Origin: Cyanodermella asteris
Taxonomy: Eukaryota; Ascomycota; Lecanoromycetes; Ostropales; Stictidaceae
Reading direction: 5' to 3'
DNA: 64,000 nucleotides
Assembly: GCA_900618795.1 (NCBI GenBank)
Contig: UYJD01000006.1
Location: 321,550-385,549, forward strand
How positions within the stretch are numbered: the stretch's first letter is position 1; each line of letters opens with the position of its first letter. A program made the translations under genes and the position numbers. Under the pieces are notes generated by a model that did not search any database, was not told where the DNA came from, and was given only the letters and a program-made list of their open reading frames with translations. Below, piece by piece: positions 1-11,623 of the stretch.

Positions 1-1
1 A

Positions 2-454
2 CAGAAGGCGATCCGAGACGAAGAGAAGGCAGCTAAGAAGGCAACACGTGAGAAGGAAGAGGCCGAGAAAAAGGCCGAGAAACAACGGATCAAAGAGGAA
101 AAGCAGCGAGCACAAGAGGAGAAACAGCTATTCCAGGAAAAGAAACGACGTGAGAAGGAAGGACTAACCAGGCAGAATTCTGCTCAATTGTCCGATGGTG
201 AAGAAGATACGGGAGATTTGACAAAGGGAGGTAAATCGAAGAAGCTCAAAACCTTTTGCCTCACACCGCCCAAGGCGACTAGCGGACAGCGGACGGATTG
301 GGTACCAGTGTTCATCGAAAAGGCCGATCAGGTGACGGCGCACTGTGGATTATTCAATCTCGAAAGACCTCATTACGAGGCTTTTGTACAGCAAGTGGTC
401 GACCTGGTCGGAGATTGGGTGGAAGAGCGAGAGGGCACATTGACGTTGGTGTGA
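2..454 (+). CDS. 3' end of an unidentified protein with a charged coiled coil
   Basis: The window opens inside a reading frame that runs to a TGA at 452-454, so only the last 150 codons are seen. The first 55 or so residues are almost entirely Lys, Glu, Arg, Ala and Gln, as in a long charged helix or coiled coil. A short acidic linker (SDGEEDTGDL) and a basic patch (GGKSKKLK) follow. The last 65 residues are more ordered (WVPVFIEKADQVTAHCGLF, then a helix ending DWVEEREG). I do not recognise the family. The start lies outside the window and an intron upstream cannot be excluded. Coding status is well supported by the uninterrupted, strongly biased frame. Confidence 0.7.
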   Translation, partial: QKAIRDEEKAAKKATREKEEAEKKAEKQRIKEEKQRAQEEKQLFQEKKRREKEGLTRQNSAQLSDGEEDTGDLTKGGKSKKLKTFCLTPPKATSGQRTDWVPVFIEKADQVTAHCGLFNLERPHYEAFVQQVVDLVGDWVEEREGTLTLV

Positions 455-2088
455 AGAAAATCACTGAATGTGACCGGCGCGTGGTAGCGACCGTGCATGC
501 CAAGCAAGCGGTATTCGTATTCTTCAAGACGGACCCTTTTCAATGCCAGCGACCGCGTAATATCGAATCGACAAAGCATATTTCAGAGGTCGAAAATTGA
601 CACGCCGTCGTCGTGCTAAGCTGAGCGTGCCGCTGATGGTGGCTGTAGCTCGGACGACTAGGATTTTGGGTGATGCGCTGTGGACTTATCGGAGAGGTCC
701 GCGGCAGATCACAGAACAAGCGAAGAAGATTCATGTCGATCAGAAGGCCTGGCAATCGTGAGGACTTCAGGGTTCGCGGAGTTTCTCATCCAAGGAACGC
801 AAGCTCGCATCAGGTCGGACAAGGATTAGCTCATTTGGTGTCCTGCTCGACAAGCAAGCGGTATAGCGGGACCTGCCGCAAGCAGACATCGAGCCAGCGA
901 GACGGCAGCAGGCCAAGGACCCCGAGAAAATGGTTCGAGAGGCTATTCGGGACAAACTCCATGGAGCCGGGGCGACGATAACGCGGGCCGACGTCAGTGG
1001 GGTGGCAGTGCTGACGCCGCGTCGACGACATCGTGCCCTGTACGGCAGCAGCTCAATTACGGATTATTCTGGCCAAAGGAAGCAGCTTCGTGTGACATCC
1101 GAAAGCAGAAGCGGGGAGAGAAGACTTCAGACCGGCGGATACATCACCAGGACAGGACCGACTTGGGATTTAAAGATGCTGGGAATGGACTCGCTGGGCC
1201 GCCGCACAACGACTCAGCGCTTTTCGAGGCAGCATGGATATTGGCGGTTTGTGATTTGTTGCAGCGTGCTTGCTTGCCGATCTCGTTCGCGTCGTCGTAC
1301 GCTTCGGCCTTCGGCCTTTGGCTTTGACAAATTCCCCACTTTAAAGTGACAGTCGACGACTCGAGCGCTGTGCCGCATCCATTCCATCATTGTGCGAGAC
1401 TGGCAGCACCTGAGGGTAATAGCTGTAAGCAAACGCTGCAGCGGGCCAGATTGGGAAGCGCCACACGCAGAGGGCGCGGTGGCAGTGGCACTCGTTGGCC
1501 TCTGCACTGCTGGAGGGCAAGGAAAGGCAAGCGTTGAACGAGAGAAGAATACGCAGCGATACCTACCTTACCTACAATACGCACAGAATTCGTAGATGAG
1601 CAGTGACGTTCAGCAGAAGCAAAAGAGCCATGTCACGCCCGCTAACGCGCTACACTCCTGTATCGACCTCCAGCACTACTCGTGCTCCTTCCTACCTTAC
1701 CTTACTCTGACTACCTCTACACCTTTCTCTTCCTACCCCATGCGGGCCCGTCCCCGTCTTCGGCCTCCATCTACCCCTTCACCTCCACACCCAATGACAC
1801 ACACTGCGCCGTCTCTGAGCTGATGTTCGTCCCTGTACAAACTCTCTCCTCCCCTCAACCTACTTACTCTCGACGCATTAATCAGCGCCGCCCTACCTTC
1901 CCTCCTCCACCGTCCTATTGCTGCACCTGGAAACACTCCGCCCCCAGCCCGTCCCTTCTCAAACTCCATCCAGATGAGGAGCCGGCACTCCCTCTTCCCT
2001 GTCTCCTGTCGTCCTGAAACCAACGACGACGCCGCCGCCGCCGCCACTTCCGTCCAAGCTGCGCCAGCAGGAGCGCTACTCCTCCGTC
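455..2088. other. Intergenic region and probable long leader of the Zn2Cys6 gene
   Basis: About 1.6 kb without a convincing gene. Several frames of 60-139 codons are open here, but none has a recognisable domain and they overlap one another on both strands. From about 1670 to 1990 the plus strand is very rich in C and T, as is common just upstream of fungal transcription starts, so this part probably holds the core promoter and leader of the downstream regulator. Confidence 0.5.
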
Positions 2089-5078
2089 ATGACGACAAAA
2101 CAGGAACTTTCGGCCAACCGTGCCGACGACGCCGACGACGAGCACCCCGATCTCTCCCATCATGAGAATGACGACCACACAAGTCCTGACGGCGAGGGCG
2201 CTGGTCACGGTGCCGACGACTCAAAGTCTTCCTTGCCCATGCAGAAGCGCCGCCGAGTCACACGAGCATGCGATACCTGCAGGGGCAAGAAGATCAAGTG
2301 CGACGGCAAGCAGCCCTGTACACACTGCACCGTCTACAGCTATGGTATGCGCCATTCTGGAACTTCCCCCTCCGTCTGGTGTGACCACTAACTCTGTTCG
2401 CAGATTGCACATACGATCAGCCATCCAACAGGCGGCGGAACCCCGCTCCACAGTATATAGAAGCGCTGGAAAGTCGTCTTGCGCGGGCCGAAGCGCTTTT
2501 GAAGACGGTCATGCCACAGGTCGACCTGAATGACCCGAACCTTGGCAACGGCAATCTCCCACCGGTTGTGCAGTTCCCGCAACAGATGCCGCGAAGAGGA
2601 GGCACGGGACAACTCAATCCGGACGAGCGGGACTCGATGATGGAGAGCATGATTGAAGATACTGGTGCATTAGACTTGGATGATCAAGGACGACCGGATT
2701 ACTACGGCTCAAGTTCGGGTCGAGTCTTTTACGAGCGCATCAGTCGCTCCATGGGCTCCTTCAACACTGCCTGGGCGAATACAAACAAGACGGAAACCTT
2801 TTTGCGAGACAAGAATCGTGTTTTGGACTCTCCGCGGAGCCACGCGGACAGCCCTGGCGACGTTGACGGCATGCCGAATACTCAGGACTTTCCCAGCAAA
2901 GATTGTGCCCAGGCCCTTTGCGAGGTCGCCCTGGAGGACGCCATGTGCTTGCTCCGCTTCATGCATCAGCCGACTTTCTGGGGCATGTTCAACCGTATAT
3001 TCGATAGTGATCCTCGGACCTGGTCATCTTCCGAGCACAAATATTTACCCGTCATTTACGCTGCCATGGCCTTGGGTACCCTTTTCGCGAGGACGGAGGA
3101 CAGCAAGCTGGAGGTTGAAGGCTATCAGAACTCCATCGAGAACGGCTTCAAGTACTTCAAAGCTGCTATTCAAATGATAGACGTGACGGACATCCGCGAG
3201 TTGCCTCATTTACAAGCGGTTTTATTATTGACTTATTTCATACAATCTTCCGCAAAGTTGGCTACTTGCTACAGCTTCGTGGGAGTCTGTCTGTTCGGGG
3301 CCCTCCGCATGGGAATGCACAGGAACTACCCAGGGCGTTTCAACTGTCTAGAGGACCAAATGCGGAAAAGAACCTTTTGGCTGGTCCGAAAGATGGACAT
3401 ATACGTCGGTGGCATCCTCGGAATGCCCATACTTCTAAGCGATGACGACATAGACCAGGAGTATCCTGTCGATGTTGACGATGAATTCATTTTGCCAGAT
3501 CAAATTCTACCACAACCCGAGGACAGATTTCCGACTTATGCAGCAGCGAACTATCACAACAGGCTGTTGGCTATTTTGGCCAAAATCATCAAACATGTCT
3601 ACCCATTAAACCCCAGAGGCCGAGGCCCTGAACATACAAACTCCGTCAGCTACTCTAAGATCGTCGAGGTTGAGAAAGACCTGCAGGCGTGGTTAGAAGG
3701 TCTGCCGGTGGCTTTACGCCCGGGCACTGGTGGCGACCTGCGGATGATACGCGTGCAGCAAATGCTGCGCATGTCGTTTGCGCATGTTCAAATGACGCTC
3801 TACCGCCCCTTTCTCCACTATATTGTCCAGTCCGAACGCAACGGTAATGTCGATAAACGCTTTTACGCTGCTGCTGCGGCCTGTGTGTCGGTATCGCGTA
3901 ATGTTATTCACATTATGAGCGAAATGAACCGCCGACATCTTCTGATAGGGGCCTACTGGTTTCAGATGTACAGTACCTTCTGGGCTATACTGACACTTGT
4001 CTATTATGCTGTTGAGAATCAAAATGTGCCAACTGCCATGGCTCAGGATTATTTTAATGACGCCCTGGATGGAAGGGATATGTTAGCAACCATGGCCAAG
4101 CGGAGCAATGCTGCTGACCGTTGCGATATGGTCCTCCAGTCACTCTTCGACAACTTGCCGCCTCGTTTCCAGCGTGGACGGGAAAACACTGCACATTCTG
4201 GCCAGATCCGGAAACGACATGCACAATCTCAACCACGCCAAGAAGGCGTCGAGGCTCTAGTCCGGCCACAGAGTAATCCAAGGCCCCATCTCCGTTCAGG
4301 AGTCATGCCAACCAATGGAACCCCAAGGTCGGCCACTCTTCCCCGTCATGGACATTCGTCGTCATTGCATGCCATTCTAGGGCAAGGGTCGATGAACAAC
4401 ATGCCTTTTGCCGCGGCGAACCCGGCTGCAACACTGACCGACGCATACGGCCGCCCTGTGAAGGGTCTGTATACACCTCCAGGATCCACAGAGCAACTGA
4501 CCCAGGCCAGCGTCTCCCCTGATCACCCATCCTCGCCTTCATCTTCGGTCACATTCGGAGCCGCCACATCTTTGAATCCACAGAACCACGCGCAGTCTGC
4601 CGCCACCTATGCTGGCATGCAACCTGCCGTACCAGATCTTGCGAACGTCATGTTCCCATCGAACGACCCCTTTGCTTATCCCAATCAGCCCATGTCGACT
4701 TTCGAACATCATTTTGGTCCGATGAATAACATGAATGGTGGCTTTGACATGGTAAACAACAATACTGGCATGGGCCGCGCACATCCTAGCACGATAGGAG
4801 ACTGGATGGCGCAGAATCAAGCACAAAGCTCCACACCGGATTACAAGCAGCCCATTGGGCCCACGGCTCCGGCGGACTTTGGTCTTGGAGATTGGATCGG
4901 GACCACCCAGACACCCGGTCAACAACGCCATTCCCAGCAGTGTCATCAACAGCCGCACAACCCTCAAAGCCAGCAAGAGCCAAACGAGGGAATCAACTAC
5001 GAGGCACTATTCACCGGGCAGGACAATGCCCTGGGAGGGATGGGCATACCCGGATGGTACAACAATGGCCTCGTCTGA
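2089..5078 (+). CDS. Zn2Cys6 fungal-specific transcription factor
   Basis: Two exons, 2089-2344 and 2404-5078, encode 976 residues. The 59-nt intron begins GTATGC, has a CTAAC branch site, and interrupts the zinc cluster. The cluster has the classical spacing C-x2-C-x6-C-x5-C-x2-C-x6-C with cysteines 61, 64, 71, 77, 80 and 87, flanked by [16 protein letters not shown] linker and short coiled coil ([16 protein letters not shown]) follow, as expected for dimeric DNA binding. Residues about 250-520 match the fungal transcription factor middle-homology domain ([13 protein letters not shown]...). The last 350 residues are rich in Ser, Pro, Gln and Asn and probably form the activation region. Family knowledge says such proteins are nuclear and control pathway genes; the target is unknown. 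It vaguely resembles plant-polymer regulators, but I would not name it. Confidence 0.92.
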
Positions 5079-5879
5079 ATCAGTGTTCTCGAACTGGAGG
5101 TCTGCTCTATCTGACCCGATCTCCGGCTCCTGGAAAGCACTGCTCGACGATTTTGCTCAAACCATCGAGTGAGAGATCCAGCGGCTGAGGCAGACGTTCA
5201 TGATACATGTGTCCCTTTTTACGGCCGCTTACGTGACATGGAGTACGCACCATTCTTATAATCACAACAAAACAACTCTCGATGAGATGCAGGGCCGTAG
5301 AGCGCCGGCGTTCATGTCCCGTTCGATACCCGTGATCTTTTCGATTCGAATCTCTGATTTTTTTTTCTTTTTTTTCCGTTTACTCTCTGCATTGCGATCG
5401 CAGAATCGCGAACCTCCAGGGGGGATTTCCGGCCACCGGCGCTGGCCACTTTTAGACACCGGATACAGCAACGTTTGCAATGGACGCTTCAGGGACGGCC
5501 GAGACGGCCAAAGTATATTTGATTTCCGGATATTGGTCCCGAATCAAAATGGTTGCATAGAGATGGGTGTTGCGTGCCTTCAGTGGCTTTTGTACTTCGA
5601 GTATGAATTCATGAGCGATTCACCACACAACCGGCAGTACTACCACCCCCGTGATTGCTACGCAGCTTCGGCAATACACTGAGCACAGATTACAAGCTGA
5701 AGTGGAGCTGGTCGTGATGCTATACCATCATGGTCTCGTTATGCGCAACGTTCTGCACTAGAACACTTGCGATGCTGACTGTCCCTAGCAATTCTACAAA
5801 GACCGAAATGACGCCATTGGGTGTTGCAAACACCCGCATTGCAAATGCCCGCTAGATGAAGCTCGGCCAACCTCCAAAC
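5079..5879. other. Convergent 3' flanks of the Zn2Cys6 gene and CDC11
   Basis: About 800 nt between two genes that end toward each other. It includes a T-rich tract near 5358-5379 (T9-C-T8). A 160-codon frame (5200-5682) spans the tract but has no recognisable domain and I do not consider it a gene. Confidence 0.5.
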
Positions 5880-8800
5880 TCAACCCACCGCTTTGGCATT
5901 GTTCTCCTTGCCCTCTGGTTTGATAACCTTCAATTCGACGAGCCTGTCCCACGCCGCATCCTTTTCAACCAAAATGCTCTCGTCCACTGGCACTCCGTTG
6001 ATGACTTCCAATTTCCGACAACCGTTGCAAACCAACAGCTCGAAGACGCGCCTTCGCAGAGCTGTTCCCTCGTCCAATCGAGCCTTGTGCGCTTTGTCCC
6101 GTTCCCGGCTCCGGCCTTGGTCTTGCAGTACTCGATCTGCGGAGATCGCCTTCTGCTGAAGTTCCATTGCCCACACGTTGGCGTGCTTGGCAGAACGCAG
6201 CTGCTTGGTGACAGAATCTGCTTCGGGAATGGTGCGGACCCTACTGGCGGGCGTTGGAGAGTCCATGTGGAAACCCAACGTGATCGGATTTGTTCGAAGG
6301 TCCACGATATGTAGTTCGCTACCAATCCTCTCCAACAGCGTCGCCGTGTTTCGCAATCGGGTGATCCGGTTCCCTACCAAGTGAAGCTCGTGTAGCTTTT
6401 TGATCCCGTCCAGAGGCTTGACGTCCCTGATCGCATTGTTGTTGAAATTGAGGTACCTCAAATTTGGCATGAGGCGACCAAAGCAAGACGGGAGAGCCTC
6501 GATTCCGCAGGCTACCATCTCCAATGCGTTCAGATTGAGGAATTGCGTCTTTACTGTTGTGAGATCAACTTTGTTGCCGCTCAATGCTAGGCATCGTACG
6601 TCTGAGGCTTGCTCAAAGTCAACCCTAGTCCCATTTGCGAGCTTCTGACTCCTCCACGACAGAGTCTCTAGGCTCTTTACATCGCCCAAACCCACAATTC
6701 GTGAGAGATTGTTGCTGTCCACATCCAACATCTGTAGCTGGACCAGTAGTGATACATCCAGTCCGGCCAGTTGATTATCTGCAAGGTCGACTTTGGTCAG
6801 TTCCAACGGCAAGTCGTCAACTGACAGCGAGCAGAGCCGATTTCGTGACAAACGCAAGACCTGTAAGGAGGATAATCCGCCCAAACCTGGAACGCTGGAA
6901 ATCTGGTTCCCCGACAGATCAAGCTCGGTCAGACGAGTCAGATCGCACTCCGAGAAGTTTGCGCTAGTGATTTCGTTATCGCGCAAGCTTAGCTTCAGCA
7001 GACTAGGGCAATCCTGTAGGCCATCCAAAGACGTGAGCTTATTGCAGTCAGCGCGAAGCTCCCGAAGGTGCGGAAGAAGCGCAAAGGCAGCGAGACTGTC
7101 AATCTGGTTGTTGCTAACGTCCAAATAGTGCAAGTTCTGCAGATGGCCCCAAGAAGTCATACTGGTCAAGCAGTTGTGGCTGATGCTGAGCATGCGGAGC
7201 AAAACAGGTGCACCGTTGACTTGCCCCAATTCGTTGTGGTCCGCTTCGAGCTCCTCGATTCTTTCACAGAAATCCTCCAGTGTGTGGAGCGTCATCAGCT
7301 TTTTGTGGCTCAAGTCGAGCTTACGGATGTATTCCCAGTGCGGTTCGTAAGGTTCGATGTCCGTAATGCAGGCAACAAGGTCTCGCACAGCGAGCGTAAA
7401 CCTTGAATCAATCTCCGCATTCGTCGCAAGCCCATGGCGCTTCTTCACGTAGTCGATGTCCAGACTGAGCGATTCGTCGGCTTGATGGATCGTGAAGTCT
7501 GACAGAGGGTCCAGTCTCAGTGATCGATGGAAGGTGACACTGGCATGGCGTGTCGAAGAAGAGAAGGGCACTCGAAGCAGGTCTGCTTGTCGTTGCTGCT
7601 GCGTGTATGGAGTCACAAGGGCTAGACTCGTCTCTGGCGTGTGCCTTGACTGAAGTTCTTCGTCCTGTTCGTCAATTCGTGACACAGGTCTATCGGAGCA
7701 GCGCTGTCTAACAATTGAGAAATGATTCCTTTCCCTGCTCCTAAGTAGAGCGCTGACTATTTGGTTTCTGTTGACAGGCGTCCGAGCGACTGAAGGTGAC
7801 GCGAAACTGGCGGGGCCTTCGTAACGGATGCCCGTGGCTTTCCTAGAGCTGGACGGAAACAGCACGTTGTCTGGGAGTTGCGAGAACGGGGACGACATTT
7901 GAATTACAGATGGATGGTGATCTGCGAGCTCTCTCTCCTTGATGGGCATCTCGGAGCACGCCTCCAGAATAGGCTGCTCCCCAATCTGTTGTTCGTCCGT
8001 GGTCTCTCCGACTTCGTCAACCTGCGGAAGCTCCGGCTCTACCGCAGCGGTTTGGGTCTTCATTGGAGGCGCTGTGCTCCACGATGTCGCTCTTGTTTCG
8101 GGTACTGGCTGGCTTGACCCAAATTTCGAAAATCTGCTCAGGGAGGAACTATCTGCCCCGTGCCCACTGCTTGGTCGTGATCTTGAGTGTCCGTCCTGGT
8201 TTGAACAAGAGTTTGTTGTGGAGGTTTTGAGGACGCGAGTGTGAGTCATTTTGTTGATCACTGTACCTGTAGAGCTGACTCGCTGGGTGACTGCTTCACT
8301 CCTGACAGGTGAATGGCAAGGCAAGTCGTCATCCTCTAAATCAGGAATGCCCTTGAGAGGGTCCTCTTCTGTGCCATCACTGTGTAAATGGGACGATCCT
8401 GGCCTGTCAGTCATGCCTCCGCTTCGATTTCGAACCCAAAGCCCTTTAACGTGGTCAAATACCATTTGTCCCACATGGTCGGACAAGAGGTCTCTAACCG
8501 TTTCGGGAGCAATATTGTACTTCCGGCTGCTGTTGCTGCTAGATTCGCCAGTTCTGATCGATCTGTTGAGGGAGACGTCGGTGGACGATCTCGTCCTGAC
8601 ATTGGTGTTCACATCGCCGCCAGCTTGCTGGCCGTCTTCCGGGGTCCTTTCCAATATTCGGACATTGGGGGCATCAGTCTCTGGCAGCTCATCCCCAGGC
8701 GCAACTACTGGTGCGAACTTTAGATTTCTCACCGAGGCGGGCAGCGCCAGACCGAAGTCGTCCTCTTCTTGAAATTGATGCAATTTGACAGAGGCGCTCT

Positions 8801-11282
8801 GCTGGCCAGACTGCTGCGCATCCCGCGTATGCGCCATGGAGCCCAGGTTTGACCGTAATGATCGATACTTTTGTAGGCTTCGAAGACTTCGAATGCTTTC
8901 TTCGTCAAGCTCCTCGATATCAGACATCTGATCAACAATCGAAACATCGCCACTGGCCCGGCCACTCGAGATTCGTTGTCTCGGGGATGGCGCGCCCGAG
9001 CTCTGAGGTTCGCCACGGAGGTGCCTCATGATAATGTTTGCCTCTTTGAAAAAATCCGCTGTCGTCACCGATGGCTTCCGTTCGCCATTTGTTAGCTTTT
9101 CTGCTACATTCACGGCAAAATTCGCCAGGTCTTCTGCGAGCAACTTAGTCGGCGAATCTAGAGATCCATTCGCCTGGGATTCCGCATGCCCGGATACTTG
9201 TCGGCTCGATGCGGCGCCAAGCCAGCTACTCATTGTGCTAGTCGACGACCCGCAAAGTTGGGGGTTACTAACAGACCGTGGCCGAAGTATGTCCCGACGC
9301 GCTATGATATCCGGGCTCGCGTTCCGAGCTTGCTCACCAGGCAGTGCATCTGTTCGCTTCTTACCAATGAGTAGACCATACGAAGGTGGCTCAGGCGAGA
9401 CGTTTGGAGAGCCAACAGAGCTCAGTAGTGTTCGTCTGCGTTTTGCCTGGTGGTCTTTAGTCGGAGGGCAGAGAACGCGCTTGCCATCGCTCCTGACATC
9501 GGCAGCATCACCTATGCTTCGTCGGAATTCTGCCAGAGAGGGTCGGCGGCTGACTCGCCGAGACGATTGCGGGTTGGTGAAACGCTTGCCTTGAGTTCGC
9601 GAAATTCGGCGTTTCGATTCGATACCTCTATCAAGAGGTACCTGGAACCTTAGTGAGTCGGATGGTGGGAGAACAGGTGGAAGGGAAGGATCATCATCAT
9701 GAAGTCGTTCGAGTAGAAACGAATCCGAAGGGGGGAATTGATGCTCATCAAGCTGACCCTCCCCGAACTCTTCGACCTGGGCGAAATCCGCTCTGTTCAG
9801 GCTTTTGGCCAGACGTTTGGGAGACGGACTCGGTGTCATGGAGAATTCGTCAAGCCCTGTTTCATCGCCGTCTACGTACTGACTCAAGCGACGCATGAGA
9901 TGATTGTTGGTGAACGTGTCATGCTGACCAAATAACTTGAGGGGGCTGCCTCCCGAACGCGGCTTCTCCGGAGAGCTCTGCGTAAATCGTTCGTTGCGTC
10001 TGGGAGTCGTGGGTCGATGAATCCGGTCTGCAGATAGCACACTTCTCCTGGACAGGAAGCTGTCTTCTCGCTGAAAGGATGAGGGGCTAAGATTCCTGCG
10101 ATGAAAGTTGTCGTCCGAGGAGTATCCGCCTCGTCTCGTGCTTATGAAGCCGCTCCTTAGTGCCAGTGCGTCAGAGCCGCTAACCGAAGGGCCGATGATT
10201 GAGGTAATTGTGAGCTCAGGGATCAATGCCTGTCGCCTTTGGAAAGAGCCATAGTCGACCCCGTGTTCACTAGAACGCGAGGAAGGACGCTCCTGCTCTT
10301 GCATTCCAAGTTCGTCCATCTTCTTTCGCATCTGCAGGGCAGACTTGCTGACAGATTTATAGTCGATTTGTCCATTCTTTATTGTCACGGGGCTGATGCT
10401 CTCATGCTCAGCAAAGCTTGTATTGCTTTGTACCCGCCGTCCTGCATCATTAGCCTCTCTATCTTTTGCTTGGCTGTCCTCTTTGTTCGTTCTCGCTCGC
10501 ACTTGCCGTCGTGTCGGGGTTGGCGTTCTTAACGGTGTCCTTAGCGCTCCTTCACACTTTCCGCCCTTAGCTAGACACTGGTTGTGATCATGTTCGTGAT
10601 GTCCGCGCAAGGGTGACGGTGACGTGGATTTGGTGGCAGCACGCCGTCTTCGGGTTGACGGGTAGGGGGGCGGGCTTGAGGGATAAATCATGGAGCTCTC
10701 AGCACGAGGTCTAGTTTGCTTGCTGCGCTTCGGGGACTGCGCAGTGGACGATCCTCTCTGAACCGGCGGCGGTCGAAAGACACTCTCGAGGCCCATTGGA
10801 CTGAACAGGTCCTTTGGTTCTCCCATCTCTTGATTCTTTAGAAGCCTTCGTCGCCATTCTGGAGTCATCTGGCCACTCCGGGCGCCATGCCTGACTTCCG
10901 AGCCGAGTCGCTGAACGGTGCCGTCATTGGTCCACGATTGCGCGCTGCTGGACCGTCGGTGCTGAGACAACACGGAGCGAGAGGCACTTGGAGGCCTTGT
11001 TGGCCTGGCATTGTCCTTGATGTCCGCTTTGCGTAGAATGGGAATGTTCAGCTCGGATTTGCTCTTTGTATGTAACACGCGTGGGCTGGGGCGATTTGAG
11101 GAAGGGATTGCTGAGACTGGCTTGCTTGCTGTTGCCGGTCTGGTAGGCAGCGGTATGCGACTATGCAATGCGCTGGATCTCAGATTGTCTAGGTGGGGGG
11201 ACGCAGCTCCATCTGACGAACGTGGCTGGGAGATCCAGTCTTCGGATAACTGGTCATCGAAGTCGAAGGTGGGCGATGCCAT
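5880..11282 (-). CDS. cdc11: Leucine-rich-repeat scaffold of the septation initiation network (Cdc11/Nud1 type)
   Basis: A single exon encodes about 1800 residues. The start at 11282 (MASPTFDFDDQLSEDWISQP) is the first true ATG in the frame. The N-terminal 1300 residues are disordered, rich in Ser, Arg and Pro, with short motifs such as SEDWISQPRSS that are typical of fungal Cdc11. Residues about 1330-1690 carry consecutive leucine-rich repeats of the SDS22-like type (LxxLxxLDLSxNxI), ending with a cap. The order of a long disordered N-terminus and C-terminal repeats matches S. pombe Cdc11 and yeast Nud1, which anchor the septation or mitotic-exit signalling kinases at the spindle pole body (established knowledge). 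Metazoan centriolin is related. The gene converges with the Zn2Cys6 gene. The length is at the long end for the family. Confidence 0.9.
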   Translation of the reverse strand: MASPTFDFDDQLSEDWISQPRSSDGAASPHLDNLRSSALHSRIPLPTRPATASKPVSAIPSSNRPSPRVLHTKSKSELNIPILRKADIKDNARPTRPPSASRSVLSQHRRSSSAQSWTNDGTVQRLGSEVRHGARSGQMTPEWRRRLLKNQEMGEPKDLFSPMGLESVFRPPPVQRGSSTAQSPKRSKQTRPRAESSMIYPSSPPPYPSTRRRRAATKSTSPSPLRGHHEHDHNQCLAKGGKCEGALRTPLRTPTPTRRQVRARTNKEDSQAKDREANDAGRRVQSNTSFAEHESISPVTIKNGQIDYKSVSKSALQMRKKMDELGMQEQERPSSRSSEHGVDYGSFQRRQALIPELTITSIIGPSVSGSDALALRSGFISTRRGGYSSDDNFHRRNLSPSSFQREDSFLSRRSVLSADRIHRPTTPRRNERFTQSSPEKPRSGGSPLKLFGQHDTFTNNHLMRRLSQYVDGDETGLDEFSMTPSPSPKRLAKSLNRADFAQVEEFGEGQLDEHQFPPSDSFLLERLHDDDPSLPPVLPPSDSLRFQVPLDRGIESKRRISRTQGKRFTNPQSSRRVSRRPSLAEFRRSIGDAADVRSDGKRVLCPPTKDHQAKRRRTLLSSVGSPNVSPEPPSYGLLIGKKRTDALPGEQARNASPDIIARRDILRPRSVSNPQLCGSSTSTMSSWLGAASSRQVSGHAESQANGSLDSPTKLLAEDLANFAVNVAEKLTNGERKPSVTTADFFKEANIIMRHLRGEPQSSGAPSPRQRISSGRASGDVSIVDQMSDIEELDEESIRSLRSLQKYRSLRSNLGSMAHTRDAQQSGQQSASVKLHQFQEEDDFGLALPASVRNLKFAPVVAPGDELPETDAPNVRILERTPEDGQQAGGDVNTNVRTRSSTDVSLNRSIRTGESSSNSSRKYNIAPETVRDLLSDHVGQMVFDHVKGLWVRNRSGGMTDRPGSSHLHSDGTEEDPLKGIPDLEDDDLPCHSPVRSEAVTQRVSSTGTVINKMTHTRVLKTSTTNSCSNQDGHSRSRPSSGHGADSSSLSRFSKFGSSQPVPETRATSWSTAPPMKTQTAAVEPELPQVDEVGETTDEQQIGEQPILEACSEMPIKERELADHHPSVIQMSSPFSQLPDNVLFPSSSRKATGIRYEGPASFASPSVARTPVNRNQIVSALLRSRERNHFSIVRQRCSDRPVSRIDEQDEELQSRHTPETSLALVTPYTQQQRQADLLRVPFSSSTRHASVTFHRSLRLDPLSDFTIHQADESLSLDIDYVKKRHGLATNAEIDSRFTLAVRDLVACITDIEPYEPHWEYIRKLDLSHKKLMTLHTLEDFCERIEELEADHNELGQVNGAPVLLRMLSISHNCLTSMTSWGHLQNLHYLDVSNNQIDSLAAFALLPHLRELRADCNKLTSLDGLQDCPSLLKLSLRDNEITSANFSECDLTRLTELDLSGNQISSVPGLGGLSSLQVLRLSRNRLCSLSVDDLPLELTKVDLADNQLAGLDVSLLVQLQMLDVDSNNLSRIVGLGDVKSLETLSWRSQKLANGTRVDFEQASDVRCLALSGNKVDLTTVKTQFLNLNALEMVACGIEALPSCFGRLMPNLRYLNFNNNAIRDVKPLDGIKKLHELHLVGNRITRLRNTATLLERIGSELHIVDLRTNPITLGFHMDSPTPASRVRTIPEADSVTKQLRSAKHANVWAMELQQKAISADRVLQDQGRSRERDKAHKARLDEGTALRRRVFELLVCNGCRKLEVINGVPVDESILVEKDAAWDRLVELKVIKPEGKENNAKAVG

Positions 11283-11623
11283 GTTGGGGGCCAGCGCATT
11301 CAATCGCGCAGAGGTAAGCCCGAGTGTAATTGCTATCGAAGTTGGTGATGCATAGTGTGATTTATCAATGCGTGCTAAGAGGGCAAGGAAGCAAGGACAG
11401 CGAGCAAGTCGATGTTTTGGTGGGTGCCGGTGTGTTGATTTTGGTGAATTGATGCACGCACGTACCGGGGTGAAGCCGGGCTAAAACGCTAAAACGGTCG
11501 AGCTTCACGCGCAGGCGCGACGACGACCCGGCGCACGGGCCATGATCGACGCCGAATGTCAACACTGCCTTGACTGTCGGCCTGAGCGACCGCGAGTGAA
11601 GAGAAATATCAACCAGAGATGTC
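11283..11623. other. Upstream region of CDC11
   Basis: About 340 nt directly upstream of the CDC11 start. A 90-codon minus-strand frame here lacks recognisable features. No clear TATA element seen. Confidence 0.4.

Noticed and set aside
5200-5682. 160-codon frame between the Zn2Cys6 gene and CDC11
   Set aside because: It crosses a poly-T tract that reads as Phe and has no domain or good codon use.
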